Made by a program: the position numbers and the translations under genes
In this document: positions 1 to 9,253 of the stretch, piece by piece
How positions within the stretch are numbered: position 1 is the first letter of the stretch
Layout of the letters: each line of letters begins with the position of its first letter
The notes under the pieces: generated by a model
What the model was told of the DNA's origin: nothing
Database searches by the model: none
What the model saw: the letters and a program-made list of their open reading frames with translations, nothing else
Assembly: GCA_002294045.1 (NCBI GenBank)
Contig: DBEP01000050.1
Coordinates: forward strand, 32,409-79,756
Origin: Lachnoclostridium sp. UBA903
GTDB taxonomy: Bacteria > Bacillota > Clostridia > Lachnospirales > Lachnospiraceae
DNA length: 47,348 bases
Direction: 5' to 3'

Positions 1-30
1 GGACAGAACACTAGGTTGAAAGGGGAGTGA

Positions 31-135
31 GCAGGAGAAGGAGAAGCATCGGCTCCGGAATATAAAAACAGCTTTAATACACCGGCGAAAGAGCGGATGC
101 AGCAGTTGATTGACCGTTGGATTGCACAGAAATAG
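31..135 (+). pseudogene. C-terminal tail of an unidentified protein, possibly broken
   Basis: A reading frame ends at a TAG at 133-135 and runs back to an in-frame TGA at 28-30. It gives about 34 residues ending in ERMQQLIDRWIAQK, with a protein-like amphipathic composition. The other two frames also stop within the first 20 bases, so the upstream part of the gene is either not in this frame (frameshift or decay) or this is not a gene. No family was recognised. It lies upstream of the GxGYxYP gene on the same strand. Confidence 0.25.
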
Positions 136-231
136 TAACAAGGAATAAATCATGTAATTAAAATCGATGACAAGTGAGTATTACATAATTTTGTACAATT
201 TTAAAATTATTTTGTAAAGGAGGACGGTTTA

Positions 232-2241
232 ATGAAACCAGTCAAAAAACTCAGTTGGATTCTCATGTTTAGTGTACTTATTTCGCCTTTGGTTTATGCA
301 GTACCTTTTAATTCAGCGGTGACCTGGCCGACAGACCAGTTACTGCCATCACTTCCATCACCTGCATCAACACTGGATGTCATTAACACAGCAACCAGTA
401 AGTCTTACGAGGGAGAAGGTAACGAAGTGTCTCATGGGACAGGACGTAATGACGGAGACGGATGGCTGTGCCAATGCGGAATTGACGAACCGAATCGCCA
501 TATGATTTATGGACCATATGATTCAAGTATTCCTGCAGGCACCGGCACAGTTGTTTACAGAATGAAAATCGACAATAATACTGCCGATAACTTAGAGCAG
601 GTCCGCATCGATGTATATGATGCCACTTCAGGCACTGTGCTGGCTGCACAGGATATTACAAGGCGGCAGTTCACAACCGCCAGTATATATCAGGACTTTA
701 ATCTGACTTTTAACAATCCGGCAGCAGGTCATTCATTAGAATTCAGGGTCTACTGGTATGGACGTGCCTATATAAAAGTAGACCGGATAACCTACAGCTC
801 CAAGAGATTAAGCGAAGACGCGGTTCTCTTTACGACACTGAAAGGTCAGGTAAACAAGACACAGCCCCGTATCTATTCCTATGACAATAATACCATTAAC
901 GGTGAAGGTAAATATACATGGCTGAATGATTTAAAACTTAACTACTCCGAAGTATCCAATAATATGTCTATGATAAGTAAATATAGAAATGAAATAAGCG
1001 GTATCGTCGTATATGACGATCAATATCCTGATACGATTAACCTGGCTACGACTATCGCAGGGGTTTCAAACGGTATTGCAGCCGCACCATCACAGGTAGC
1101 CGCACTTACTTCGGCACCATATAACCTTCCGATTATAAAAGACCTGCGAGGGCAATTCGGAAGTAAGCTTCAGGTATACCAATACCTTTATGACAATTAC
1201 TGGTCTTCATGCACCCATAGAGTTCTGGTGGGCCTGAATCCGGAGGTCCACAGAGGAACAATACGGGATTATGCCATAGCCATGGGTGCTGCCATAGTTT
1301 GGCTGGATCCAGACGTTCCAAATGAAAATACGTTGTTACGGAGGTTCCTGTCATCTATGCCTGCGGGGTCGGCTTATATGGGATGGTGGACGGAGGAGCA
1401 GGCCGGTGTTATGCTGGCTTCAGAATATGGTATTTCTACTATAGCAAGCGACTGGTCGACGAATTTGTCTGTCTTTGCCGGAATGTCCAGGACGGTAAAC
1501 GTTAAGCAGGTACCCGCAAAGCCGCAATTGCAGAATAAGATATATTTAACCTTTATCATGAGTGACGGGGATAACCTGCAGTATATGGAGCATAAGATGA
1601 AAGAACACTGGGATAACCCTGACCGCGGCAGCGTGCCGATTGGTTGGACCGTTTCGCCGGCCGTACTGGATGCAGCTCCTTCCCTGCTGAATTACTATTA
1701 TGATACCGCTACGCCAAATGACTGTCTGATTAGCGGGCCATCAGGAATAGGATATACCTATCCCAATTACTGGCCGAACCAAAACGACCTGGACAATTTT
1801 GCTAAGGTGAGTGATGATTATTGCAGCCGTGCAGGACTCCGGGTAATCACCATATGGAATACGATACTCGGCGGAATCAATCCGAATGTAGGTGAAAGTT
1901 TTGCGGATAACGCCCCTTCCTTATTAGGCCTGACAGCCATGAACGGCCCGGGCGGCCAAATTGATATATACAATAACAGCCTGCCTGCCCAGAGACTTAA
2001 CGCAACTTATTGCTATAGCCAGGCATCCTTGCAAATGGAAGTAAATAATGCCATTGCAGGCTGGAACGGAACCTCTCCGAGATTTGTGGCAATACAGTGC
2101 CAGCCATGGGATGTCACTCCCACTATGATTAAAAATGTAGCCAATACACTTAGTTCAGATGTTATTCTGATAAGAACCGACAACTACTTCCAGCTAATCA
2201 GAGAGTATAACGGGCTGCCCGTAAATCCGCCCATATCATAA
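232..2241 (+). CDS. Secreted GxGYxYP-domain protein (putative glycoside hydrolase)
   Basis: The 669-residue product has a signal peptide (basic MKPVKK, hydrophobic core, likely cleavage after VYA near residue 23), so it is exported. Residues about 30-195 look like a beta-rich accessory, perhaps carbohydrate-binding, domain. The rest matches the GxGYxYP families (N- and C-terminal halves): the family-naming motif GIGYTYP is at residues 505-511, and the typical MSDGDN acidic motif is at 443-448. The family is predicted to be hydrolytic on carbohydrates, but to my knowledge its reaction is poorly defined. The start is supported by AAAGGAGG about 8 bases upstream of the ATG. It is followed, after a palindromic repeat, by an alpha-L-rhamnosidase, which suggests but does not prove a rhamnose-containing substrate such as rhamnogalacturonan. 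There is no anchor or dockerin at the C-terminus. Confidence 0.85.
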   Translation: MKPVKKLSWILMFSVLISPLVYAVPFNSAVTWPTDQLLPSLPSPASTLDVINTATSKSYEGEGNEVSHGTGRNDGDGWLCQCGIDEPNRHMIYGPYDSSIPAGTGTVVYRMKIDNNTADNLEQVRIDVYDATSGTVLAAQDITRRQFTTASIYQDFNLTFNNPAAGHSLEFRVYWYGRAYIKVDRITYSSKRLSEDAVLFTTLKGQVNKTQPRIYSYDNNTINGEGKYTWLNDLKLNYSEVSNNMSMISKYRNEISGIVVYDDQYPDTINLATTIAGVSNGIAAAPSQVAALTSAPYNLPIIKDLRGQFGSKLQVYQYLYDNYWSSCTHRVLVGLNPEVHRGTIRDYAIAMGAAIVWLDPDVPNENTLLRRFLSSMPAGSAYMGWWTEEQAGVMLASEYGISTIASDWSTNLSVFAGMSRTVNVKQVPAKPQLQNKIYLTFIMSDGDNLQYMEHKMKEHWDNPDRGSVPIGWTVSPAVLDAAPSLLNYYYDTATPNDCLISGPSGIGYTYPNYWPNQNDLDNFAKVSDDYCSRAGLRVITIWNTILGGINPNVGESFADNAPSLLGLTAMNGPGGQIDIYNNSLPAQRLNATYCYSQASLQMEVNNAIAGWNGTSPRFVAIQCQPWDVTPTMIKNVANTLSSDVILIRTDNYFQLIREYNGLPVNPPIS

Positions 2242-2311
2242 AATCCTTCAGAACGTATTGGCATGGATTTTTAAAATTAAGCGTTAAATAAAACTATGTA
2301 CGGTAAAAGCT

Positions 2312-2389
2312 GGGGCTGTTGCAAAAAAATCAATTTACTGAACTTGTGTCTCCCCAAATAAGTTGTATTTTGAATTTTGCAACAGCTTC
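2312..2389. repeat. Palindromic element, family A copy 1
   Basis: The terminal arms are GGGGCTGTTGCAAAA (2312-2326) and TTTTGCAACAGCTTC (2375-2389), 13 of 15 complementary. The interior shares the CTCCCCAAATAAGTTGTATTTT theme (CCCAAATAAG part) with copies at 6511 and 33832. It lies 70 bases past the stop of the GxGYxYP gene, where the folded RNA could also end transcription. Arms resembling insertion-sequence ends suggest a MITE-like origin; that part is inference. Confidence 0.8.
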
Positions 2390-2543
2390 AGTAATTTATA
2401 ATGAAAGATATTTTATATTAAGTATTGACGAATTATATATGGAGTGATAGTTTAAAAATAAAACTTTATTAAAAATAAAGTATATGTTATATGTTGCCTG
2501 GGTGTAACAGCTTACTTGGCACAGCAGGGACATGGAGGGCGAT
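2390..2543 (+). promoter_or_regulatory. AT-rich leader of the rhamnosidase gene with a small hairpin
   Basis: A TTGACG hexamer at 2425-2430 is a possible -35 box, but the hexamer 17 bases later (TAGTTT) is a poor -10. A perfect 7-bp inverted repeat with a 5-base loop, ACTTTAT/ATAAAGT, lies at 2463-2481 and could be an operator or leader hairpin. GGAGGG at 2534-2539 is the ribosome binding site for the ATG at 2544. The promoter assignment is weak. Confidence 0.35.
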
Positions 2544-5276
2544 ATGATTGAAACAAAGGCTATAATAACTCCTTACAAATTGAAATGCGAATATCTCACA
2601 AATCCGCTGGGCATTGACGTACGGAAGCCGCGGTTTGGCTGGCTGCTGAAGTCTGAGGAGAGGGGCCTGATGCAGTGTGCCTACCATATAATTGTTGCCA
2701 CCAGCAGGCAATTGATTGCCCGGGGTATTGGGGACATGTGGGACAGCGGGAAGGTTGCTTCAGGAGAAACTGTCAATATAGAATATGCAGGTAAAAAACT
2801 GGTAAGCAGGAAAAGATATTGGTGGAGGGTATGCAGCTATCATGCTGCGGGCTTGCCGGGCACCTTAAGTGAAACTGCCATGTTTGAGACCGCCCTTTTG
2901 GAGCGGTCTGATTTTATTTGTAAATGGATTAGTGCAGATGCAGCAATAGCTTCTCCCATATTCAGGAAGGATTTCGGCCTGGAGGGAAATATTAACCAAG
3001 CCCGTGCATATATATGCGGATTGGGGTATTATGAGCTGTATTTCAATGGGCAAAAAGCGGGTGACCATGTTTTGGACCCAAACTGGACCGATTTTGACAA
3101 CCGCATGCTGCAGGATTTGATTTATCCGTATGAAGACAAATCGGGAAAACGGGCGCTTTATGTTACATATGATATTACATCCTTGTTAAAAACGGATAGG
3201 AACGCTGTTGGAATCATGCTGGGAAACGGCTGGTACAACCAGACCGAGAGGAACGTTGAAGGAAAGATGGCTTATGGTAGCCCCAGGCTCTGGTTGCAGA
3301 TATATGTTAAATATGATGACGGAAATGAAGTGTTTTTTGGAAGCGACAACAGTTGGAAATACTCAAATGGACCGGCTGTTTTCAATAATATATATTATGG
3401 AGAGATCTATGATGCACGGCTGGAACAGGTGGGCTGGAATGCGGCCGGTTTTGATGATTCAAAATGGGACATGGCTTTAGAAACGCCTGGAGTGGCGGGT
3501 GTGCTGAAAGCACAGATGTCAACCGCCGACAAGGTAATCTCTGTTATCAAACCCGTCAGCGTATCAAGTCTTAAGAACGGCACCCAAATATATGACCTTG
3601 AACGTAATATTGCAGGATGGGCACGGATTAAAGTCACAGGAGGCCCCGGCGAAAAGGTTGTAATGCGTTTTGCCGAAGAGCTTGACGCTGATGGAAATTT
3701 GGATTTAGGCAGTACGGGTTCCGAACAGCAGATACAGCAGGACATATATATCCTTGCAGGTAAGGAACCGGAAACCTATGAGCCCCATTTTACATGGCAT
3801 GGCTTCAGGTATATAGAGGTAAATATGGATGCCGGAGTTACCATGGACGGCCTTATGGGAATCGTGGTACATGCCGCCGTTGAAAGAACAGGCAGTTTCT
3901 CCTGTTCAAACAGCATGTTCAACCGAATATTTGAAATATATAGATGGAGCCAGGAGGGGAATCTGCACGGAGGGGTGCCAAGTGACTGTCCCCACCGTGA
4001 GCGTCTTGGATATACAGGAGATGCTCAGATCACTGCTCAGTCTGCAATATTCAGTTTCGATATGGCAGCTTTTTATACAAAATGGATTGATGATATTGCT
4101 TGTGCACAAAACCTGGAATCCGGATTCATTCCACATACCGTGCCTTATTACGGCGGCGGAGGCGGTCCCGGCGGATGGGGATGTGCGGCAATACTCATGC
4201 CCTGGTATATGTACTTATACTACGGGGATAAAAGGATTCTGGAAAAGCATTACAAAATGATGCTTGGCTGGATGGAATACATGCGCGGGCATGCCGATGA
4301 GGACGGTATTGTCATAAGCGAAGAGCCAGGTTCATGGTGTCTTGGGGACTGGGTTGTACCCCGCCAGTTTGACAAGGTCCCGGGGAAAAAGGACGGTTTT
4401 AATATTGATGTGCCTCCGGAGCTTGTTAATACATTTTTTTATACACTTTCAGCTTCATATATGAAAATAATAGCCAGGATTCTTAGAGATAACGAAAATG
4501 AAAATTATTTTGAAGCCTTGCACGGTACATTAAAGGCAGCAATACATAAAAGGTTTTATAATGGTAAAACAGGGTCTTATGCGGCAGGTATTCAAGGCTG
4601 TGATGTATTTCCGCTGGCAGCAGGCGGTGTTCCGGAGGAAAATAAAGGAAGAGTAGTGGAGAATCTGGTAAAAAACATTATGGAGAGGAATGGAGGATGC
4701 CTTGATACAGGTATCTTCGGAACCCCATACATGCTGGAAGTGCTCGTAGATAATGGACAAGCGGAAACTGCATATACCATAATGAACCAGTCATGCTATC
4801 CGGGTTATGGATATATGATATCCCAGGGTGCAACGACCCTTTGGGAATGCTGGGAAAAGGAGCAAGGCTCTCATAACCATCCGATGTTCGGAAGTGTCGT
4901 AGCCTGGATGTTTAAGTATGTTGCCGGTCTGCGGCCTGACGAGAATATACCGGGCTTCGGGAACATTATAATACGGCCCTGCCTGTTTGCTGAAATTAAT
5001 TATGCAGAAGCTTCCTATGAGTCCATTCGGGGGCATATAGGAATCCGATGGGAAAGGCATGGCGCTAAAATAGTAGTACTTTTAGATATTCCATGCAACT
5101 GTAGCGCCGATGTTTATTTACCTGTAAAAGAATTGGACGCAATAGCAGAGGGCGGGGTTCCTATTTTTAATAATGGGAAATTACTTGACGGGCTCCCGGG
5201 GATATCGGACTTTTCACTTGGGAAAGACGGAGTAAAAGTATCGGTAAAATCCGGAAGATACCGATTTGAAATATAA
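2544..5276 (+). CDS. Alpha-L-rhamnosidase, GH78
   Basis: This 910-residue protein has the full bacterial GH78 layout: N-terminal beta domains (about 1-330), a concanavalin-like domain, the (alpha/alpha)6 catalytic barrel (about 440-800) and a C-terminal beta domain. It releases terminal L-rhamnose from rhamnosides such as rhamnogalacturonan fragments or plant glycosides. The signature DCPHRERLGYTGDAQ gives D481, E486 and D493, spaced exactly like the acidic triad of Bacillus RhaB, and GATTLWE supplies E768, the expected general base. There is no signal peptide, so it is cytoplasmic. The frame opens at an ATG at 2532, but 2544 (MIETKAIITPYKL) fits the family N-terminus and has GGAGGG just upstream. 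The adjacent GxGYxYP gene may act on a related polymer. Confidence 0.95.
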   Translation: MIETKAIITPYKLKCEYLTNPLGIDVRKPRFGWLLKSEERGLMQCAYHIIVATSRQLIARGIGDMWDSGKVASGETVNIEYAGKKLVSRKRYWWRVCSYHAAGLPGTLSETAMFETALLERSDFICKWISADAAIASPIFRKDFGLEGNINQARAYICGLGYYELYFNGQKAGDHVLDPNWTDFDNRMLQDLIYPYEDKSGKRALYVTYDITSLLKTDRNAVGIMLGNGWYNQTERNVEGKMAYGSPRLWLQIYVKYDDGNEVFFGSDNSWKYSNGPAVFNNIYYGEIYDARLEQVGWNAAGFDDSKWDMALETPGVAGVLKAQMSTADKVISVIKPVSVSSLKNGTQIYDLERNIAGWARIKVTGGPGEKVVMRFAEELDADGNLDLGSTGSEQQIQQDIYILAGKEPETYEPHFTWHGFRYIEVNMDAGVTMDGLMGIVVHAAVERTGSFSCSNSMFNRIFEIYRWSQEGNLHGGVPSDCPHRERLGYTGDAQITAQSAIFSFDMAAFYTKWIDDIACAQNLESGFIPHTVPYYGGGGGPGGWGCAAILMPWYMYLYYGDKRILEKHYKMMLGWMEYMRGHADEDGIVISEEPGSWCLGDWVVPRQFDKVPGKKDGFNIDVPPELVNTFFYTLSASYMKIIARILRDNENENYFEALHGTLKAAIHKRFYNGKTGSYAAGIQGCDVFPLAAGGVPEENKGRVVENLVKNIMERNGGCLDTGIFGTPYMLEVLVDNGQAETAYTIMNQSCYPGYGYMISQGATTLWECWEKEQGSHNHPMFGSVVAWMFKYVAGLRPDENIPGFGNIIIRPCLFAEINYAEASYESIRGHIGIRWERHGAKIVVLLDIPCNCSADVYLPVKELDAIAEGGVPIFNNGKLLDGLPGISDFSLGKDGVKVSVKSGRYRFEI

Positions 5277-5312
5277 ATCACTAATCATTTCCCGTCTATA
5301 CTGCTAATTACA

Positions 5313-5341
5313 TTGTATTATGGAAAGAAATCTGGTACAAT
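5313..5341 (+). promoter_or_regulatory. Predicted sigma-A promoter of asnA
   Basis: TTGTAT (5313-5318) and TACAAT (5336-5341) are separated by 17 bases and lie about 85 bases upstream of the asnA start. Each hexamer matches the consensus at four or five positions. No T-box or other riboswitch structure was recognised in the short leader. Confidence 0.5.
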
Positions 5342-5426
5342 AAGTTTCGGCCTTCTATCATTAATTGATGAAGCTAAGTTATAAATAGTGTATTTAGATA
5401 AAAGGATAAACCAAGGAGGAATTTGT

Positions 5427-6431
5427 ATGCACTATATACCGGAGGGGTATTCAAGCAAGACAACGCTTAGAGAAACCGAAACAGCTATTAAATTTATAAA
5501 GGATTATTTTGAAAACAGTCTGGCAAAAAAGCTGAATTTAACCAGGGTTTCGGCACCTTTATTTGTACTGCCGGAAACAGGCTTAAATGACAATTTGAAC
5601 GGAGTTGAGCGGCCGGTTTCGTTCACCGGAGTTGGTACCCAAAATAGAAAATGCGAAGTAGTCCAATCCCTGGCAAAGTGGAAAAGAATGGCACTGAAAA
5701 GATACGGATTTGGTGCCGGGGAAGGTTTATATACCGATATGAATGCAATCAGATGTGATGAGACACTGGATAACATCCACTCTATCTATGTGGATCAATG
5801 GGATTGGGAAAAAGTAATTTTAAAAGAGGAAAGAACCATTGATACTTTAAAAAATACGGTAAATAGAATTTATGAAGTATTTCTGGACACTGAAAAAATT
5901 GTTGCCGACAAGTTTGCTCTGTTTGAAGCGAAATTACCTGAAGAAGTTACATTTATTACGAGTCAGGAACTTGCGGACCGGTATCCCGGACTTTCGGCAA
6001 AAGATAGAGAAACAGCTTTTGTGAGAGAAGAGAAAGCCATATTTGTGATGAAGATAGGCGGCAAGCTGATAAATGGTGAAAGGCATGACGGGCGTGCACC
6101 GGATTATGACGACTGGAACTTAAACGGTGATTTGATTTTGTATCACAATCTTCTGGACATAGCATTCGAAGTGTCCTCTATGGGCATAAGGGTTGATGCG
6201 GAAGCTATGGACAGGCAGCTTACGGAAGCCAATGCGGATGACAGAAGGGAATTGCCGTATCACCAGGATGTTTTAAATAACCGGCTGCCCTTTACCATAG
6301 GAGGCGGAATCGGGCAGTCCAGAATATGTATGTACTTCATGGATAAGGTACATATCGGAGAGGTGCAGGCTTCCGTTTGGGAAGATGATATGCTGGAGTA
6401 CATGGAAAAGAAGGGTGTTGTAATACTGTAA
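5427..6431 (+). CDS. asnA: Aspartate-ammonia ligase (asparagine synthetase A)
   Basis: The 334-residue cytoplasmic enzyme makes asparagine from aspartate, ammonia and ATP (AMP-forming). It is related to class II aminoacyl-tRNA synthetases. Length matches the family (about 330). Typical stretches include the N-terminal KLNLTRVSAPLFV, the VERPVSF region, KWKRMALKRYGF, IYVDQWDWEKVI and the C-terminal GGGIGQSRICMYF class II-like motif. The start is set at 5427 because AAGGAGG lies 8 bases upstream; an in-frame ATG at 5388 has no ribosome binding site. It is a single gene with its own predicted promoter and ends before a palindromic repeat at 6511. It has no evident tie to the sugar genes around it. 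Confidence 0.95.
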   Translation: MHYIPEGYSSKTTLRETETAIKFIKDYFENSLAKKLNLTRVSAPLFVLPETGLNDNLNGVERPVSFTGVGTQNRKCEVVQSLAKWKRMALKRYGFGAGEGLYTDMNAIRCDETLDNIHSIYVDQWDWEKVILKEERTIDTLKNTVNRIYEVFLDTEKIVADKFALFEAKLPEEVTFITSQELADRYPGLSAKDRETAFVREEKAIFVMKIGGKLINGERHDGRAPDYDDWNLNGDLILYHNLLDIAFEVSSMGIRVDAEAMDRQLTEANADDRRELPYHQDVLNNRLPFTIGGGIGQSRICMYFMDKVHIGEVQASVWEDDMLEYMEKKGVVIL

Positions 6432-6510
6432 GAATATTGGGCTGAGCAAAGTACCAATGTATTTGTTTATGGAACTTGAAAATAGAATAACAGTCAAACA
6501 GAAAAGTATT

Positions 6511-6603
6511 GGGGCTGCTGCAAAATAATAAATTTACCGGACTTGGGTCAGGAATATAGTTTCTCTCCCAAATAAGATAAATTTTATATTTTGCAGCAGC
6601 CCC
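6511..6603. repeat. Palindromic element, family A copy 2
   Basis: Perfect 16-bp terminal inverted repeats GGGGCTGCTGCAAAAT (6511-6526) and ATTTTGCAGCAGCCCC (6588-6603). Both arms carry the same compensating change relative to the other copies (GCTGCTGC instead of GCTGTTGC), which argues for selection on pairing. The interior again contains CTCCCAAATAAG. It lies 79 bases after asnA and is followed by TTGGTTTTTT, so it may act as its terminator. Confidence 0.85.
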
Positions 6604-6933
6604 TTGGTTTTTTATTAAGAAAAAATCAGGATATGTATAAGGTATAATCATGATATAAAATATATGCCTTTACGGATGAAACAGGCAATGTTAAAATATA
6701 TAAATAAGACAGCGTGTGAACGTTAATAGATTATTTATCCGGATGAAAGTGAAGAAATCATTTATACGATTTGCCCCGCTACCTGATAAAGAACGGACAT
6801 AGAATGGGAGCCGGAACAGAGTATATTATTAATAGGTTATAGCAATGCCTGTTGGAGAATAGATAAAGCCAGATGTGATTTTACCGCTTTATTTACAGGA
6901 TGAATTCTCTGATTAGAATGGAATGGTGAAACG
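6604..6933. other. Geneless stretch upstream of the two-component operon
   Basis: About 330 bases without a credible reading frame. An 8-bp palindrome ATCCGGAT lies at 6737-6744. No convincing -35/-10 pair was seen, although the promoter of the response regulator operon must be here or further upstream. A weak GGTGA precedes the ATG at 6934. Confidence 0.4.
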
Positions 6934-7620
6934 ATGAATGAAAAGATTATGGTAATTGAGGATGAAAAAAGAATAGCCGATGCAATTGTATATGCGTTAA
7001 AAAAAGAAGGCTATACTGCTGAGGCTGTTTATCATGGGGGCGAAGCCTTGAAAAGGCTGCCGGAATTCTGCCCCGACGCCATCATTCTGGATGTGATGCT
7101 GCCGGGCATGGACGGATATGATATTCTTAAGAAACTGCCGGATAAAGGACGTTTGGGAGTTATTATGCTGACAGCAAAAGAAGATATTGTCAACAAAATA
7201 CTGGGACTTGAGTTGGGGGCGGATGATTATATCACAAAGCCCTTTGATATGAGAGAACTGCTTGCACGTTTAAAGTCGCTGCTGAGGAGGATGCAAACAG
7301 CAGGTGAAAAACAAGACGCGGATACGATAAGCCTTGGCGGTGTCGTGCTCCATTTAAATAGAAGAACTGCCTTAGCAGGAGATAAGCTGCTGGACCTGAC
7401 ACCAAAAGAATATGATTTGTTATCGCTGTTAGTATCCAGCCCGGACCGGGTTTATACCAGGGAGCAGCTTTTAGATTTAGTATGGGGAATGGAATATATC
7501 GGAGGTACACGAACCGTAGATATACATGTACAGAGACTGCGTAAAAAATTGGGGCCGGATTATGCCGATATGATACAAACCGTTCATGGAATTGGATATA
7601 AAGCTTTAGAGCGTGTTTGA
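6934..7620 (+). CDS. OmpR/PhoB-family response regulator
   Basis: A 228-residue DNA-binding regulator. The receiver domain (about 4-115) has the acidic pair E9/D10, the phospho-acceptor D53 in IILDVMLPGMDG, T/A of MLTAKED and the switch lysine in ITKPF. The C-terminal winged helix (about 130-225) has LTPKEYDLLSLL and the recognition stretch TVDIHVQRLRKKL. It pairs with the kinase immediately downstream. Its last codons and stop (GAG CGT GTT TGA) lie inside a palindromic element (7609-7673), so the native C-terminus after GIGYK was probably replaced by element sequence. The domain core is complete, so the protein is probably functional. Confidence 0.93.
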   Translation: MNEKIMVIEDEKRIADAIVYALKKEGYTAEAVYHGGEALKRLPEFCPDAIILDVMLPGMDGYDILKKLPDKGRLGVIMLTAKEDIVNKILGLELGADDYITKPFDMRELLARLKSLLRRMQTAGEKQDADTISLGGVVLHLNRRTALAGDKLLDLTPKEYDLLSLLVSSPDRVYTREQLLDLVWGMEYIGGTRTVDIHVQRLRKKLGPDYADMIQTVHGIGYKALERV

Positions 7621-7673
7621 AAAATCATTGCGCCGTTCTGAACGCCCGTCACAAGCATTTTTCAAGCATACTC
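7609..7673. repeat. Palindromic element, family B copy 1 (short form)
   Basis: Arms GAGCGTGTTTGAAAAAT (7609-7625) and ATTTTTCAAGCATACTC (7657-7673) pair at 14 of 17 positions. The sequence after the left arm (CATTGCGCCGTTCTGA) and before the right arm (CACAAGC) also matches the 160-bp copy at 34467-34626, so this is an internally deleted relative. It bridges the response regulator stop and the kinase ribosome binding site. Confidence 0.8.
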
Positions 7674-7685
7674 CAGGAGGATAAA

Positions 7686-9158
7686 GTGAGAACCAGTATA
7701 AAAATAAAATTCAGTATTTTTCTGGCCGTCCTGCTTCTTCTAACCGTATTCATCCTAAGCCTGCTGGTGTTAGAAGGAATAAAAAAGGATCAGCAGGTGC
7801 AGTATGAGCAGTATTTTGCCCAGCAGGCCAAAACCGCAAATATCTACTTTATGCAGACGATTCTGGCTGAAGCGAACAAGGTGCCTCAAACGTTCCTTAC
7901 CTCAAAAGGTACCGAATTTGCGGAGCAGTTAGAGCTAATCAGCGGACAGCCGGTGGTGCTGTATGATAGAAACGGGACTGCTGTCAGTAAAAAAATATCT
8001 CAGGCAGAATCCGACAGTATCGGCAGAACACTGGAATTTGCATTGAATAATAAAACCGCATATCTGGTGGAAAATGAATCCTTATATTATCTGGCCCCCT
8101 TAAGGGCAGGAAACGAGCAGGTGGGCGTTGTACAGTTTTATTTTTCCCTGTCGGGATACCTTGAGTTTTACAACCACATAAGGCAGTTATTTGTTTATAT
8201 CGGTGCAGGCGTATTTTTTCTGAGCTTTATCCTGGCATATATTTATTTTGATGTATTTGCCAACGCTATTATCCGGCTTGAAAAGACGGTAGACCGGATT
8301 CGGGAAGGAGATTATGAAACCGCAATAATCAAACGCAGGGATGAAATCGGAAGACTAAGCGAGGGGATTCACGCAATGAGCGCACAGATCCGGAAAACGA
8401 TGCGGGATATGGAGGAAGAGCAGGAGAAACTAACCTTGGCAGTTGATAGATTATCCCGGCTTGACCAGCAGCAGAAACAATTTATCGGAAACGTAACCCA
8501 TGAATTTAAAACACCGCTGACCACTATTAAAGCCTATATTGATTTGCTGGAAATGTATCCGGATGATAAATCACTTTTGGAAACGGCAAAAGAAAATATT
8601 AAAAGTGAAACAAAACAGCTTTATGAAATGGTGGTAAAAGTGCTGCAGTTATCTGCCCTGGAAAAATATGATTTTGAATACAACAAGGAGAAATTAGAGG
8701 TAAAGCAGACAATTCTGGCCGTGCTCAGCAGCTTAAAAGGTAAATTTGATAAGTTTGGAATCAGGCTGGAAACCGATTTAACCGAAGCTTATGTGGAAGC
8801 CGACAAAGACAGCATGAGCATTGTACTAATGAATCTCATGGATAATGCAATTAAGTATAATAAAGCAGGGGGCGGTATTTCTGTTAAGAATTATTTAAAA
8901 AATAATCAGGAGGTAATAGAAGTTGCCGATACGGGCATTGGAATACCGGAAGAACTTGCCCAAAATATCTTTGAACCCTTCTACACAGTGGATAAAAACA
9001 GAGCCCGGCAAAACGGCGGTGTGGGCCTGGGCCTGTCTCTTGCCAAAAAGCATGCCGAAATACAGGAAGGTTCTGTTACTCTTGTGAAAACAAATAAGGA
9101 GGGAAGCCTTTTTAGAATTACATTCCCTGTTTATGATTCACTAAAAACAAAAAAATAG
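7686..9158 (+). CDS. Membrane sensor histidine kinase
   Basis: A 490-residue kinase that would autophosphorylate and pass phosphate to the upstream response regulator. It has TM1 at about 8-29, an extracytoplasmic sensor of about 135 residues, TM2 at about 168-190, HAMP at about 190-245, the HisKA helix with H272 in NVTHEFKTPL, and a HATPase domain with the N box (NLMDNAIKYNK), G1 (DTGIGIP) and G2 (GGVGLGLSLAKKH). The GTG start at 7686 is chosen because AGGAGG lies 5 bases upstream and the sequence from there (RTSIKIKFSIFL) is a normal kinase N-terminus. An in-frame ATG at 7617 would add 23 residues translated from the palindromic element and overlap the regulator stop. It appears to form an operon with the regulator and perhaps the following lipoprotein. 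Confidence 0.93.
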   Translation: MRTSIKIKFSIFLAVLLLLTVFILSLLVLEGIKKDQQVQYEQYFAQQAKTANIYFMQTILAEANKVPQTFLTSKGTEFAEQLELISGQPVVLYDRNGTAVSKKISQAESDSIGRTLEFALNNKTAYLVENESLYYLAPLRAGNEQVGVVQFYFSLSGYLEFYNHIRQLFVYIGAGVFFLSFILAYIYFDVFANAIIRLEKTVDRIREGDYETAIIKRRDEIGRLSEGIHAMSAQIRKTMRDMEEEQEKLTLAVDRLSRLDQQQKQFIGNVTHEFKTPLTTIKAYIDLLEMYPDDKSLLETAKENIKSETKQLYEMVVKVLQLSALEKYDFEYNKEKLEVKQTILAVLSSLKGKFDKFGIRLETDLTEAYVEADKDSMSIVLMNLMDNAIKYNKAGGGISVKNYLKNNQEVIEVADTGIGIPEELAQNIFEPFYTVDKNRARQNGGVGLGLSLAKKHAEIQEGSVTLVKTNKEGSLFRITFPVYDSLKTKK

Positions 9159-9253
9159 AAACAAATTTGTTACATTTATTTGCATTTTTGAAATATTTGT
9201 ATATTTTATAGAAATAAATTCCTGATATGATGGGTATCAAGGAGGTGACTTAT

